Part shown: piece by piece, positions 7,401-14,189 of the stretch
Numbering within the stretch: the first letter of the stretch is position 1
Layout: the number at the start of each line of letters is the position of its first letter
From: CAYVFM01 sp964546375
Lineage (GTDB): Bacteria; Gemmatimonadota; Gemmatimonadetes; Palauibacterales; Palauibacteraceae
Assembly (NCBI GenBank): GCA_964546375.1
Contig: CAZJJO010000038.1
Coordinates: 1-18,037, forward strand
Length of the DNA stretch: 18,037 bases
Direction: 5' to 3'
Position numbers and translations under genes: made by a program
Notes under the pieces: generated by a model
Seen by the model: the letters and a program-made list of their open reading frames with translations, nothing else
Databases searched by the model: none
What the model was told of the DNA's origin: nothing

Positions 7401-8482
7401 GGCGAGCCTCCCGTCGGTCCGTCCCCGACGGCTCCCTCGCCCGGGCCCCCGGCGCCCGGCTCGCCCGGCGACGGCGCGCCCCCGCCGTCCGCGGCCGGGC
7501 CGTCGTCGGCATCCGCTCCGTCCGGCGCCCCGGCCCGCCGGTCCGGCAGGGGGTCCAGCGCCCGGACCCGGAGGCTGCGCTCCAGCCGGTCGGTGGTGGC
7601 CAGCCAGGCGACGGCCACCCGCGAGGCGCCGGTCACCGCCAGGCCGCCCTCGGGCCCGAAGGCGCCGCCGGTCCAGAGGCGCCCGCCCTCGACCACGGCG
7701 TCCCAGCCCGGCGTGTCGAAGAGCGCCAGCCCGGCCGTCTCGGCCTCCAGCCCGCTGACCGGCAGGTCGGCGGCGAAGCCCATCACCCAGTTCCAGCCCA
7801 GGTGGACGCCCGTGGCGAACCAGAGGCTGTAGGTGCGCCAGTAGGCCAGCCCCAGCACGACCCCCGCCAGCGCCAGGTTCACGAGGGGCAAGATCTCGGC
7901 CATCGTCACGCCGTCGGCCAGCGCCTCCCCCAGGCCCGGGTTGGCGCCGTGGACGCCGGCGACGAGCAGCGCGGTGAGCGCCACGGCCCACGGGCCGCCG
8001 ATCCGCTCGGCGGCCGCCTGCAGCGGGTAGCCGCGGAAGAGCAGCTCCTCGGCCCACGCGGCCGCGAACAGGAACAGCGTGAACCCCGCCAGCGTCCCCG
8101 CCAGCGCCCAGGGGCGGATCCCGCCGGGCTCCAGGTGCCAGGTGACGGCGCCGGTGAGCGCCAGGGCGGCGACGGCCAGGCCGATGAGCCCGCCCCCCAC
8201 CAGGAAGCCGCCGCCCAGCTCGGCCGGGGCCACCCGGTCCAGCGGCAGGCCCAGCGCGGCGGTCGGGAAGCCCTCCACCTTCTCGGCGAACCACCAGCTC
8301 GCCGCCAGCGCGGCCGCCAGCAGGGCCGTCGAGGAGAAGATCACGGCCGGGCCGCCGCCCGGCAGGCCGAAGATCGCGGAGAGGGCCCCCAGCACCACCA
8401 CGAGGGCCAGGACGGTCAGGTAGAAGAGCCCGATCCGCCAGGCCGCCCGCAGGCGACCCGACGCGGTGGTGAACAGGCTCAC
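7397..8482 (-). CDS. CPBP family intramembrane metalloprotease (CaaX protease/bacteriocin-processing type)
   Basis: A multi-pass membrane protein of 361 residues with hydrophobic helices at about 17-40, 46-64, 90-112, 127-143, 164-177, 196-215 and 219-235. The CPBP (Abi/Rce1) motifs are present in order: EELLFRG at 145-151 (motif 1, E-E-x-x-x-R), HGANPG at 178-183 (motif 2) and GVHLGWNW at 225-232 (motif 3), so a membrane-embedded metalloprotease is likely; its substrate is unknown. Residues after about 302 are a proline-, glycine- and aspartate-rich tail that looks disordered. The start is GTG 8482 with a G-rich Shine-Dalgarno. It lies between bioY and hbd and overlaps hbd by four bases; no obvious bacteriocin precursor or prenylation target is nearby. 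Confidence 0.88.
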   Translation of the reverse strand: MSLFTTASGRLRAAWRIGLFYLTVLALVVVLGALSAIFGLPGGGPAVIFSSTALLAAALAASWWFAEKVEGFPTAALGLPLDRVAPAELGGGFLVGGGLIGLAVAALALTGAVTWHLEPGGIRPWALAGTLAGFTLFLFAAAWAEELLFRGYPLQAAAERIGGPWAVALTALLVAGVHGANPGLGEALADGVTMAEILPLVNLALAGVVLGLAYWRTYSLWFATGVHLGWNWVMGFAADLPVSGLEAETAGLALFDTPGWDAVVEGGRLWTGGAFGPEGGLAVTGASRVAVAWLATTDRLERSLRVRALDPLPDRRAGAPDGADADDGPAADGGGAPSPGEPGAGGPGEGAVGDGPTGGSP

Positions 8483-8531
8483 CGGCCGCCCCCGTCCCGG
8501 CGGGCCCCGGCTCGCCGCGGCGCGCGTCCGG

Positions 8532-9128
8532 TCAGCCGAAGAATCTCCGCGCCCTTCCCCCGATCCGGCGCCCCAGGAGCAGGACCAGCAGCGCCTTGAT
8601 GCCGTCCACGCCCAGGAAGGGGAGCGCGCCGGCCGCCAGGGCCCCCTCGTGGCCGGCCACCGCGGCCAGCCAGGCGACGCCGCCCAGGTGGATGACCGCC
8701 ACGCCGCCGACCAGGCCGGCGGCCTGGCGCGCCAGGCCCGCCTCGCGGGTGCAGGCCAGGCCCACCAGCCCGGCGGCGAGGGGATAGGCCAGCAGGTAGC
8801 CGCCGGTGGGGCCCAGCAGGTAGGCCAGCCCGCCGCCGGCCGCGAAGACCGGCAGGCCGGCGGCCCCGGCGGCCAGGTAGGCCGCCTGGCTGGCCGCCCC
8901 CAGGCGGGGGCCCAGCATCCAGCCGGCCAGCAGGACCGCCACCACCTGGAAGGTGAAGGGGACCGGCGTGCCGGGCAGGGGCACGGCGATCCGGGCGCCC
9001 AGCGCGGTGAGCAGGGCGAAGGCGCCCACCCCCAGCGCCCGGCGGGCGGCGGGGCTCAGCGCCTCGACCCGGGCGGCCAGGCCCGAGCGGAGGTCCGACA
9101 CGGTCGTCTCTGCGGTCTCTCGGCTCAT
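8532..9128 (-). CDS. bioY: Biotin transporter BioY (S component of an ECF transporter)
   Basis: A 198-residue integral membrane protein predicted to bind and import biotin. About six hydrophobic segments are visible after a polar N-terminus. The block VPLPGTPVPFTFQVVAVLLAG (about 49-69) and the later GPTGGYLLAYPLAAGLVG segment are hallmarks of BioY. ATG 9128 overlaps the thiolase stop (ATGA). No bioM, bioN or ecfAT energising genes are in the window, so it would work alone, as some BioY proteins do, or use a shared ECF module elsewhere. No BirA/BioR-like operator is apparent. Its presence in an acyl-CoA gene run could reflect biotin demand for acyl-CoA carboxylases; that is inference. Confidence 0.93.
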   Translation of the reverse strand: MSRETAETTVSDLRSGLAARVEALSPAARRALGVGAFALLTALGARIAVPLPGTPVPFTFQVVAVLLAGWMLGPRLGAASQAAYLAAGAAGLPVFAAGGGLAYLLGPTGGYLLAYPLAAGLVGLACTREAGLARQAAGLVGGVAVIHLGGVAWLAAVAGHEGALAAGALPFLGVDGIKALLVLLLGRRIGGRARRFFG

Positions 9129-10336
9129 CGTCGCTCCACGCTGAGTGCCACGGCGTTGCCGCCCCCCAGACAGAGGGTGGCCAGGCCTTTCTCGACGTCC
9201 CGGTCCCGCATGGCGTACAGCAGGGTGACCAGGATCCGGGCGCCGGAGGCTCCGATCGGATGGCCCAGGGCCACGGCGCCGCCGCGGACGTTGAGCCGGT
9301 CGGCCTCGAGGCCCAGCTCCCGGACGTCCGCCAGCACCTGGACGGCGAAGGCCTCGTTCATCTCCACGAGGCCGTAGTCGTCCACCGAGGTCCCCTCCTT
9401 CTCGGTCAGCTTCCGCACCGCGTCCACCGGGGCGAAGAAGAGGTCCTCCGGCGCCGTCGCGCCGACGGAATATTCCGAGATCGTGGCCAGGATGTCCAGA
9501 CCGTGCGCCTCGGCGAAGGCCTCCGAGGTGACCACCAGGGCGGCGGCCCCGTCGTTCAGGCCCGGCGCGTTGCCGGCGGTGACCGTCAGCTCCTCGACGT
9601 CGTCGGGCGCGTCGGCGCCGAAGGCGGGCCGCAGCTTCGAGAGCCGCTCCAGCGAGGTGTCCCGGCGGGGCGTCTCGTCCACCTCCACCGTGGTGCTCCC
9701 CTTCCGGCCCGGCACCTCCACCGGGACCAGCTCGTCGTCGAACAGCCCCTCGTCGATGGCCCGGACCGCCTTCCGGTGGCTCTCCAGGGCGAAGCGGTCC
9801 TGCTCCTCGCGCCCGATGTCGGCCTTCTTCGCCGTGTACTCGGCGTGGCCGCCCATGTGGCACTCGCCGAACGAGCACCAGAGGCCGTCGTGGACGACGC
9901 CGTCCACCAGCTCGTCGTCGCCGAACTTCACGCCCTCCCGGTGGCCCCGGACCAGGTACGGGGCGTTGGACATCGACTCCATCCCCCCGGCCACGGCGGC
10001 CCGGTAGTCGCCGGCCCGGATCGCCTGGGCGGCCAGGCTCACCGACTTCAGCCCCGACCCGCACACCTTGTTGATCGTCACCGCGGGCACGGTGGCCGGC
10101 ACGCCCCCGCGGATGGCGGCCTGCCGGGCCGGCGCCTGGCCGACGCCGGCCTGGACCACGTTGCCGATGATCGCCTCCTCCAGCTCGTCGGGGTCGATGC
10201 CCGAGCGGTCGACGGCGGCCTCGACGGCCCGGGCGCCCAGGTCGGGCGCCTCCAGCGGCGAGAGGGCGCCCAGGAACCGGCCGGTGGGGAGGCGGGCGGC
10301 GCTGACGATGACGGGGGTGCGTTCCTTGTCGCTCAT
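9125..10336 (-). CDS. Acetyl-CoA C-acetyltransferase (thiolase)
   Basis: A 403-residue thiolase that condenses two acetyl-CoA to acetoacetyl-CoA or runs the reverse thiolysis. The nucleophilic cysteine is C92 in NKVCGSGLKS (89-98). H359 in ALGHPIGASG and C389 in TLCLGGGNA complete the catalytic set, and NEAFAVQ precedes them. In the substrate-binding loop region the usual MGxTAE pattern reads MGGHAE, a small departure that may affect acyl specificity. ATG 10336 has GGAGA upstream at normal distance. The 44-base gap to the MBL-fold gene and the 4-base overlap with bioY place it inside the run that starts at rex. Acetoacetyl-CoA would be the substrate of the hydroxybutyryl-CoA dehydrogenase encoded two genes further on. 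Confidence 0.95.
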   Translation of the reverse strand: MSDKERTPVIVSAARLPTGRFLGALSPLEAPDLGARAVEAAVDRSGIDPDELEEAIIGNVVQAGVGQAPARQAAIRGGVPATVPAVTINKVCGSGLKSVSLAAQAIRAGDYRAAVAGGMESMSNAPYLVRGHREGVKFGDDELVDGVVHDGLWCSFGECHMGGHAEYTAKKADIGREEQDRFALESHRKAVRAIDEGLFDDELVPVEVPGRKGSTTVEVDETPRRDTSLERLSKLRPAFGADAPDDVEELTVTAGNAPGLNDGAAALVVTSEAFAEAHGLDILATISEYSVGATAPEDLFFAPVDAVRKLTEKEGTSVDDYGLVEMNEAFAVQVLADVRELGLEADRLNVRGGAVALGHPIGASGARILVTLLYAMRDRDVEKGLATLCLGGGNAVALSVERR

Positions 10337-10379
10337 GGGGCGTCTCCGGTGGTGGTCGTGATCTCGGGTCCGGCGGGGA

Positions 10380-11342
10380 TCATCCCGGCACGGGGCCGGG
10401 GCCGTCGCCCGGCGGCGCGGCCGGTCCGCGGCCGGGGCCCGCACCGTCGCCGGGCGGCTCCTCGGCCTCGGGCGGACCCTCCTCCTCGCGGGGGCTGGCC
10501 AGATCGCAGCCGTCGCCGTCGGCGGGCCGGGCCCAGCCGTAGGCGACCTCGGGGTCGTGCTCGAAGAGCAGGACCCAGCCCTCCCGGCCCGCCCGGGTCA
10601 GCAGGTCGCGCTTGGTCTCCAGCGTGACCAGGGGCTCGACGTCGTACCCCATGATCCACGGTAGGGACATATGCGCCCGCGTCGGCACGAGGTCCGCCAG
10701 GTAGAAGAGGGTGTCGCCCCCCGCGTCGATCCGGACCGACTGGTGGTGCGGCGTGTGGCCGGGGGTGTGGACGGTGCGGATCCCCGGCGCCACCTCGACG
10801 TCGCCCTCGACCCGGTCCACCACGCCCGCCTCCTCCAGCGGATCCAGGTTGTGGCGCAGGTAGCTGGCCTGGATCCGCTCGTTGTCGCGGTGGGCGAACG
10901 CCCACTCGCCCTCCCGGACCACGTGGCGGGCGTCGGGGAAGGCCGGACGGATCTCGCCGTCCTCGTCCCGGACGGTGCAGCCGCCCACGTGGTCGAAGTG
11001 CAGGTGGGTGCAGACCACGGTGTCCACGTCCCCGGGCTCGACGCCCCAGGCCCGCAGGCCGTCGTGCAGGCGGGTGGGCTCGCCGTCGTTCTCGACGCCG
11101 TAGATGGACTCGAACTTCTCGTCCTCCTTGTCGCCCAGCCCGGCGTCGACCAGGATCGTCCGCGGCCCCTTGCGGATCAGCAGACAGCGCATGGCCAGCG
11201 GGATCCTGTTGCGGTCGTCGGGCTCGATGCGCCGCTCCCACAGGGGGCGGGGCACCACCCCGAACATGGCCCCGCCGTCCAGCCGGAGGCGGCCGGCCTC
11301 GACGGTGGCCACCATCAGGTCGCCCTTCTCGTAGACCAGCAT
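10380..11342 (-). CDS. MBL-fold (metallo-beta-lactamase superfamily) hydrolase
   Basis: A 320-residue cytosolic hydrolase of the lactonase-like branch of the MBL fold. The dinuclear metal site is visible: HLHFDH at 113-118, H196 in TPGHTPHH (193-200), D217 in YLADLVP and H262 in LFEHDP. The core ends near residue 285. About 35 further residues rich in Pro, Gly and Glu look disordered and are not part of the fold. Quorum-quenching lactonases share this layout, but so do many hydrolases of unknown substrate, so I do not assign a specific reaction. ATG 11342 follows a G-rich GGAGGGGGGA Shine-Dalgarno. It sits 23 bases after the exonuclease gene and 43 before the thiolase, with no promoter seen, so it belongs to the same transcription run. 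Confidence 0.9.
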   Translation of the reverse strand: MLVYEKGDLMVATVEAGRLRLDGGAMFGVVPRPLWERRIEPDDRNRIPLAMRCLLIRKGPRTILVDAGLGDKEDEKFESIYGVENDGEPTRLHDGLRAWGVEPGDVDTVVCTHLHFDHVGGCTVRDEDGEIRPAFPDARHVVREGEWAFAHRDNERIQASYLRHNLDPLEEAGVVDRVEGDVEVAPGIRTVHTPGHTPHHQSVRIDAGGDTLFYLADLVPTRAHMSLPWIMGYDVEPLVTLETKRDLLTRAGREGWVLLFEHDPEVAYGWARPADGDGCDLASPREEEGPPEAEEPPGDGAGPGRGPAAPPGDGPGPVPG

Positions 11343-11365
11343 CGCGTCCCCCCTCCGGTCCCGGC

Positions 11366-12220
11366 TCAGTCCCGCTCGGCCGGCGGCGCGCCGCCCGAGA
11401 GCCAGCGGTCCATCTGCTCCCAGCGGCGCACGCCCTTCCGGTCGGCCTCCTCCAGCAGGTGCAGGAGCACCCGGGCGGTGGCCCGGGCGTCGCCCTCGGC
11501 CCGGTGGCGGTCCTCGACCTCCACGTCGTAGTGGCGCGTCACCGCGTCCAGCCCCTTCCGCGGCAGGTCCGGCAGGGCCCGCCGGGCCAGCCGGAGCGTG
11601 CACAGGCGGGGGCCCTCGGGCAGGACCGACGCCGCCCGCCGCATCTCGGCCGAGACGAACCGCCAGTCGAAGGGCACGTTGTGGGCCACGAAGACCCGGC
11701 CCTCGAGCCGGGCCCGCACCTCCCCGGCCACCTCCTCGAAGGGCGGCGCGTCGGCGACCATCTCCTCGGTGATGCCCGTCATCCGCGAGATCCAGTCCGG
11801 GATCGGGCGGCCGGGGTCCACCAGGCTGGAGAAGGCCTCGCCCACCCGTCCGCCGGTCACCTCCACCGCGGCGATCTCGGTGACGCGGTCGCCCTCGGAG
11901 GGCGTGGCCCCCGTCGTCTCCACGTCCACCACCACGTAGTCCAGCTCCTCCAGCGAGGCCTCCTCCCCGCCCGGCCGCTCCCGGAGCCGCCACACCCCGT
12001 CGCCGTCGGCCGCGAGGCGGGGGTGGTCGGACAGCAGCTCGCGGACCATCCGCTCGGCCATCCCGGCGGGGGCGCTCCGCAGGCCCAGCACCCGACGGGC
12101 CAGCGCCTCGGTGGTGCGCGGCGAGGCCCGGACCAGCTCCTCCGCCCGGGCCGCCAGGCCGGAGGCGTCGCCGAAGCGGAGCCCGTCGTCGCCGGCCGCC
12201 CGGGCGTCCCCGTCGGTCAC
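11366..12220 (-). CDS. DEDDh 3'-5' exonuclease with N-terminal winged-helix-like domain
   Basis: A 284-residue protein with a DnaQ/epsilon-type exonuclease domain from about 93 to 260. Acidic residues D99 and E101 (VVDVETTG), D185 (AHNVPFDWRF) and the H239/D244 pair (RHRAEGDA) complete the DEDDh set, so it should hydrolyse DNA or RNA from the 3' end. Residues about 25-85 look like a small winged helix ending in GVWRLRE, a type of domain that could bind nucleic acid. It is shorter than a polymerase III epsilon with its C-terminal tail and has no GIY-YIG or BRCT region. GTG 12220 overlaps the arginine deiminase stop (GTGA). Why a nuclease sits in a metabolic run is unclear; repair or RNA turnover are both possible. 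Confidence 0.88.
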   Translation of the reverse strand: MTDGDARAAGDDGLRFGDASGLAARAEELVRASPRTTEALARRVLGLRSAPAGMAERMVRELLSDHPRLAADGDGVWRLRERPGGEEASLEELDYVVVDVETTGATPSEGDRVTEIAAVEVTGGRVGEAFSSLVDPGRPIPDWISRMTGITEEMVADAPPFEEVAGEVRARLEGRVFVAHNVPFDWRFVSAEMRRAASVLPEGPRLCTLRLARRALPDLPRKGLDAVTRHYDVEVEDRHRAEGDARATARVLLHLLEEADRKGVRRWEQMDRWLSGGAPPAERD

Positions 12221-13458
12221 GCGTCCCCCAGCGGCCGCCGGGCCACCGGCAGGGTCATGCAGCGGGGGCCGCCCCCGCCCCGGACCAGCTCGGTCCCCTC
12301 GAAGGTGATCACGAAGCGCTCGTCCTCGCCGGGCCTGTCCTCGCCGGTGAGAAACTCCACGGCGTCCACCGTCCGGATCCCGCCCTCCCGCTCCAGGGCC
12401 TCCAGGGTGTGCTCGTTGCGGTCGTAGGCCACCAGGCGGCCTGGCCCCACGGCGAAGAGGTTGCAGCCGCTGCCCCACTGCTCCCGCTGCTGGCGGGTGC
12501 GGTGCTCGCCGCCGCAGCGGACCGGATCCATCGGGGCGCCCAGCTCCTCCAGCGCCGAGAAGAGGTCGTCGTGCTCGCGGAGCCGGTCCGACCCGTCGCT
12601 GAGGTGGAGCACCGGCAGGCGGGTCGGGCCCAGGAAGTAGGGCGGATAGACGCAGCAGAGCCGCCGGTCGACGGCCGTGAAGATCATGTCCAGGTGGATC
12701 GAGGACCGGTGGGCGGGCAGCAGGACCACCAGCACGTCGCGGACGGGCGTGTCGGAGAGCAGCCGGCTCCCCAGCACGTCGACGCCCGAGGCGGTGGTCC
12801 GCTCGGACAGGCCCACCAGCAGGAGGTCCTCCCGGAGGACGTGCACGTCGCCGCCCTCCAGGCTGGTCTGCATCCGGCGCTCCTCGGTCCCGTCGTAGAG
12901 CAGGCCCTCGTTGCCGAGCGCGGGATGGTGCTCGAAGAGCGTCCGCATGATGAGCTTCTCGGTCCAGCGCGCCGCGTGGCGCATGGACGCGATCACCACC
13001 CGCTCGCCCACCACCGCCGCCGCGTCCCGGGTGAAGAAGAGGTTCGGCAGGGGCGGGAGGCTGTAGCCGGCCTCGTTGAGCAGGTTCGAGAGGGCGCCGC
13101 CCGCCCCCTCCTCGCCCTCGATGAAGAGCCGGGCGAGGTCCGCGGCCGGCGCCTCGCGCGCCCGCTCCCGGAACGCGGGATCGGCGCGCGAGAGCATGGA
13201 CGCCCGGGCCTCGGGCCGCTCGAGCACCTCCTCCAGCAGGTCGCCCACCTCCAGCACGCGGGCGAACCGCTCCAGGACGGCCGTGAAGCGGGCGTGCTCG
13301 CGGCGGGCCCGCTCGAGGTCCAGCAGGTCGTCGAAGAGGTACTCGTCGCGGTTGGCCGGCGTGACCACCGTGAGCTCGGGCCCCGGCGCGTGGCAGAGGA
13401 CGGTCTCCAGCTCGCCCACCTCGCTGGTGATCCGCGCCCGGCCGCTCCCGCCGCTCAC
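12217..13458 (-). CDS. arcA: Arginine deiminase
   Basis: Predicted to hydrolyse L-arginine to L-citrulline and ammonia, the first step of the arginine deiminase pathway. The 413 residues match the usual length. All catalytic elements are visible: FTRD at 142-145 with D145, EGGD at 201-204, HLDMIFT at 255-261 with H255 and D257, and the nucleophile C400 in GGGGPRCM (394-401). NRDEYLFDDLL at 36-46 is another family marker. GTG 13458 overlaps the rex stop codon by four bases, so it is translationally coupled to the redox repressor. arcB (ornithine carbamoyltransferase), arcC (carbamate kinase) and an arcD antiporter are absent from the window, so any ATP-yielding pathway would need partners elsewhere; the gene may instead serve arginine turnover or ammonia release. 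Confidence 0.93.
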   Translation of the reverse strand: MSGGSGRARITSEVGELETVLCHAPGPELTVVTPANRDEYLFDDLLDLERARREHARFTAVLERFARVLEVGDLLEEVLERPEARASMLSRADPAFRERAREAPAADLARLFIEGEEGAGGALSNLLNEAGYSLPPLPNLFFTRDAAAVVGERVVIASMRHAARWTEKLIMRTLFEHHPALGNEGLLYDGTEERRMQTSLEGGDVHVLREDLLLVGLSERTTASGVDVLGSRLLSDTPVRDVLVVLLPAHRSSIHLDMIFTAVDRRLCCVYPPYFLGPTRLPVLHLSDGSDRLREHDDLFSALEELGAPMDPVRCGGEHRTRQQREQWGSGCNLFAVGPGRLVAYDRNEHTLEALEREGGIRTVDAVEFLTGEDRPGEDERFVITFEGTELVRGGGGPRCMTLPVARRPLGDA

Positions 13459-14096
13459 GGCTCCTCCCCGTTCTCGTGGGAGAGGGCGAAGCTGAGCCCC
13501 TCCAGCTCCAGCGCCACGTCCATGCTGCGGACCACGACCTCGTCGGGGACGTCGAGCTTCACGGGCGCGAAGTTCAGAAGGGCCCGCACGCCCGCCTCCG
13601 CCAGCCGGTCGGCCACGTCCTGGGCGGCGTCGGGCGGGACGGCGACGATGCCCATCTCCACGCCGCGCTCCTCGACCACCACCTCCAGGCGGTCCATGGG
13701 GACGATCCGGATCCCGTCCACCTCGGTCCCCACCTTGCCCGGGTCCACGTCGAAGGCGGCCACCACGTCGAAGCCGCGGTTCCGCAGGTCACGGTAGCCC
13801 AGCAGCGCGCTCCCGATCCGGCCCACCCCCACCAGGGCCACCCGCCAGCGGCGCTCCAGGCCGAGGATCCCCTCCAGGGTGGAGGCCAGCTCGGGCACCG
13901 TGTAGCCGCGGCCGCGCTTGCCGAAGCTGCCGAAGAGGCTGAGGTCCTTGCGGACCTGGGCGGGGGTGGTGCCGCTGCGGCTCGCCAGCTCCTTGCTGGA
14001 CACGATCTCCCGCTCCTCGCCCTCCAGCTCGCGCAGGAGGCGCAGGTAGACCGACAGGCGGCGGACCGTGGACTCGGAGATTCGGGGCTGGCTCAT
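13455..14096 (-). CDS. rex: Redox-sensing transcriptional repressor Rex
   Basis: A 213-residue dimeric repressor that binds its operator when NADH is low relative to NAD+ being high and lets go when NADH rises. The N-terminal winged helix (about 1-80) carries VSSKELASRSGTTPAQVRKD (32-51) and LSLFGSFGKRGRGY (52-65), the Rex DNA-contact region. The Rossmann domain has GVGRIG at 90-95 and AFDVDP at 114-119. ATG 14096 is chosen because AAGG precedes it at good distance and MSQPRISEST is a typical Rex start; GTG 14102, two codons upstream, is also in frame. A perfect Rex operator sits 7 bases upstream of the ATG and overlaps the probable transcription start, so autoregulation is very likely. It overlaps arcA by four bases. 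Confidence 0.97.
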   Translation of the reverse strand: MSQPRISESTVRRLSVYLRLLRELEGEEREIVSSKELASRSGTTPAQVRKDLSLFGSFGKRGRGYTVPELASTLEGILGLERRWRVALVGVGRIGSALLGYRDLRNRGFDVVAAFDVDPGKVGTEVDGIRIVPMDRLEVVVEERGVEMGIVAVPPDAAQDVADRLAEAGVRALLNFAPVKLDVPDEVVVRSMDVALELEGLSFALSHENGEEP

Positions 14097-14103
14097 GGGC
14101 ACC

Positions 14104-14121
14104 TTGTGAAAAGGTTCACAA
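14104..14121 (-). promoter_or_regulatory. Rex operator (ROP box)
   Basis: TTGTGAACCTTTTCACAA is an 18-base inverted repeat with perfect 7-base arms and agrees with the established TTGTGAA-N4-TTCACAA Rex consensus. It begins one base after the -10 box of the candidate rex promoter, so a bound Rex dimer would cover the transcription start and block initiation. I found no second match of this kind by eye in the window. Confidence 0.93.
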
Positions 14122-14122
14122 G

Positions 14123-14151
14123 AAGGTACCCGTCGCCCCGACCCCGCTCAA
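14123..14151 (-). promoter_or_regulatory. Candidate sigma70-type promoter of rex and downstream genes
   Basis: A TTGAGC -35 box (14146-14151) is followed by a 17-base spacer and a TACCTT -10 box (14123-14128) on the minus strand. Spacing is ideal, and the operator starts directly after the -10, which supports the assignment. Predicted initiation near 14116 would give a leader of only about 20 bases before ATG 14096. Confidence 0.7.
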
Positions 14152-14177
14152 GCGGACGGCCGTCGGTCGGAGCGGGG
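14142..14177 (-). terminator. Inverted repeat after ksgA overlapping the rex -35 box
   Basis: Arms CCCCGCTC and GAGCGGGG (perfect 8 bp) enclose a 20-base loop that itself holds the palindrome GACGGCCGTC. It lies in the 93-base gap between the ksgA stop and rex. No T-run follows, so termination is uncertain. The downstream arm shares bases with the TTGAGC -35 box, so readthrough RNA structure and rex initiation may interact. Confidence 0.3.
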
Positions 14178-14189
14178 ACGGATGCGACG

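Noticed and set aside
5061..7832. A plus-strand open frame of more than 900 codons
   Set aside because: It runs antisense to leucine dehydrogenase, acyl-CoA dehydrogenase, hbd and part of the CPBP gene, has low-complexity composition and shows no motif. It is a GC shadow.
9129..10064. Extending BioY upstream into a 510-residue protein
   Set aside because: The upstream portion is out of frame with the thiolase gene and low in complexity. BioY similarity starts at ATG 9128, which overlaps the thiolase stop.
10380..11342. A quorum-quenching AHL lactonase assignment
   Set aside because: The metal-binding motifs are shared by many MBL-fold families, and no luxI/luxR-like gene or lactonase-specific residue supports a substrate.
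3277..11676. Additional Rex operators (isolated TTGTG half-sites near 680, 1197, 3277, 6175, 10846 and 11672)
   Set aside because: None is followed by CACAA at the right spacing, and all lie inside coding sequence.
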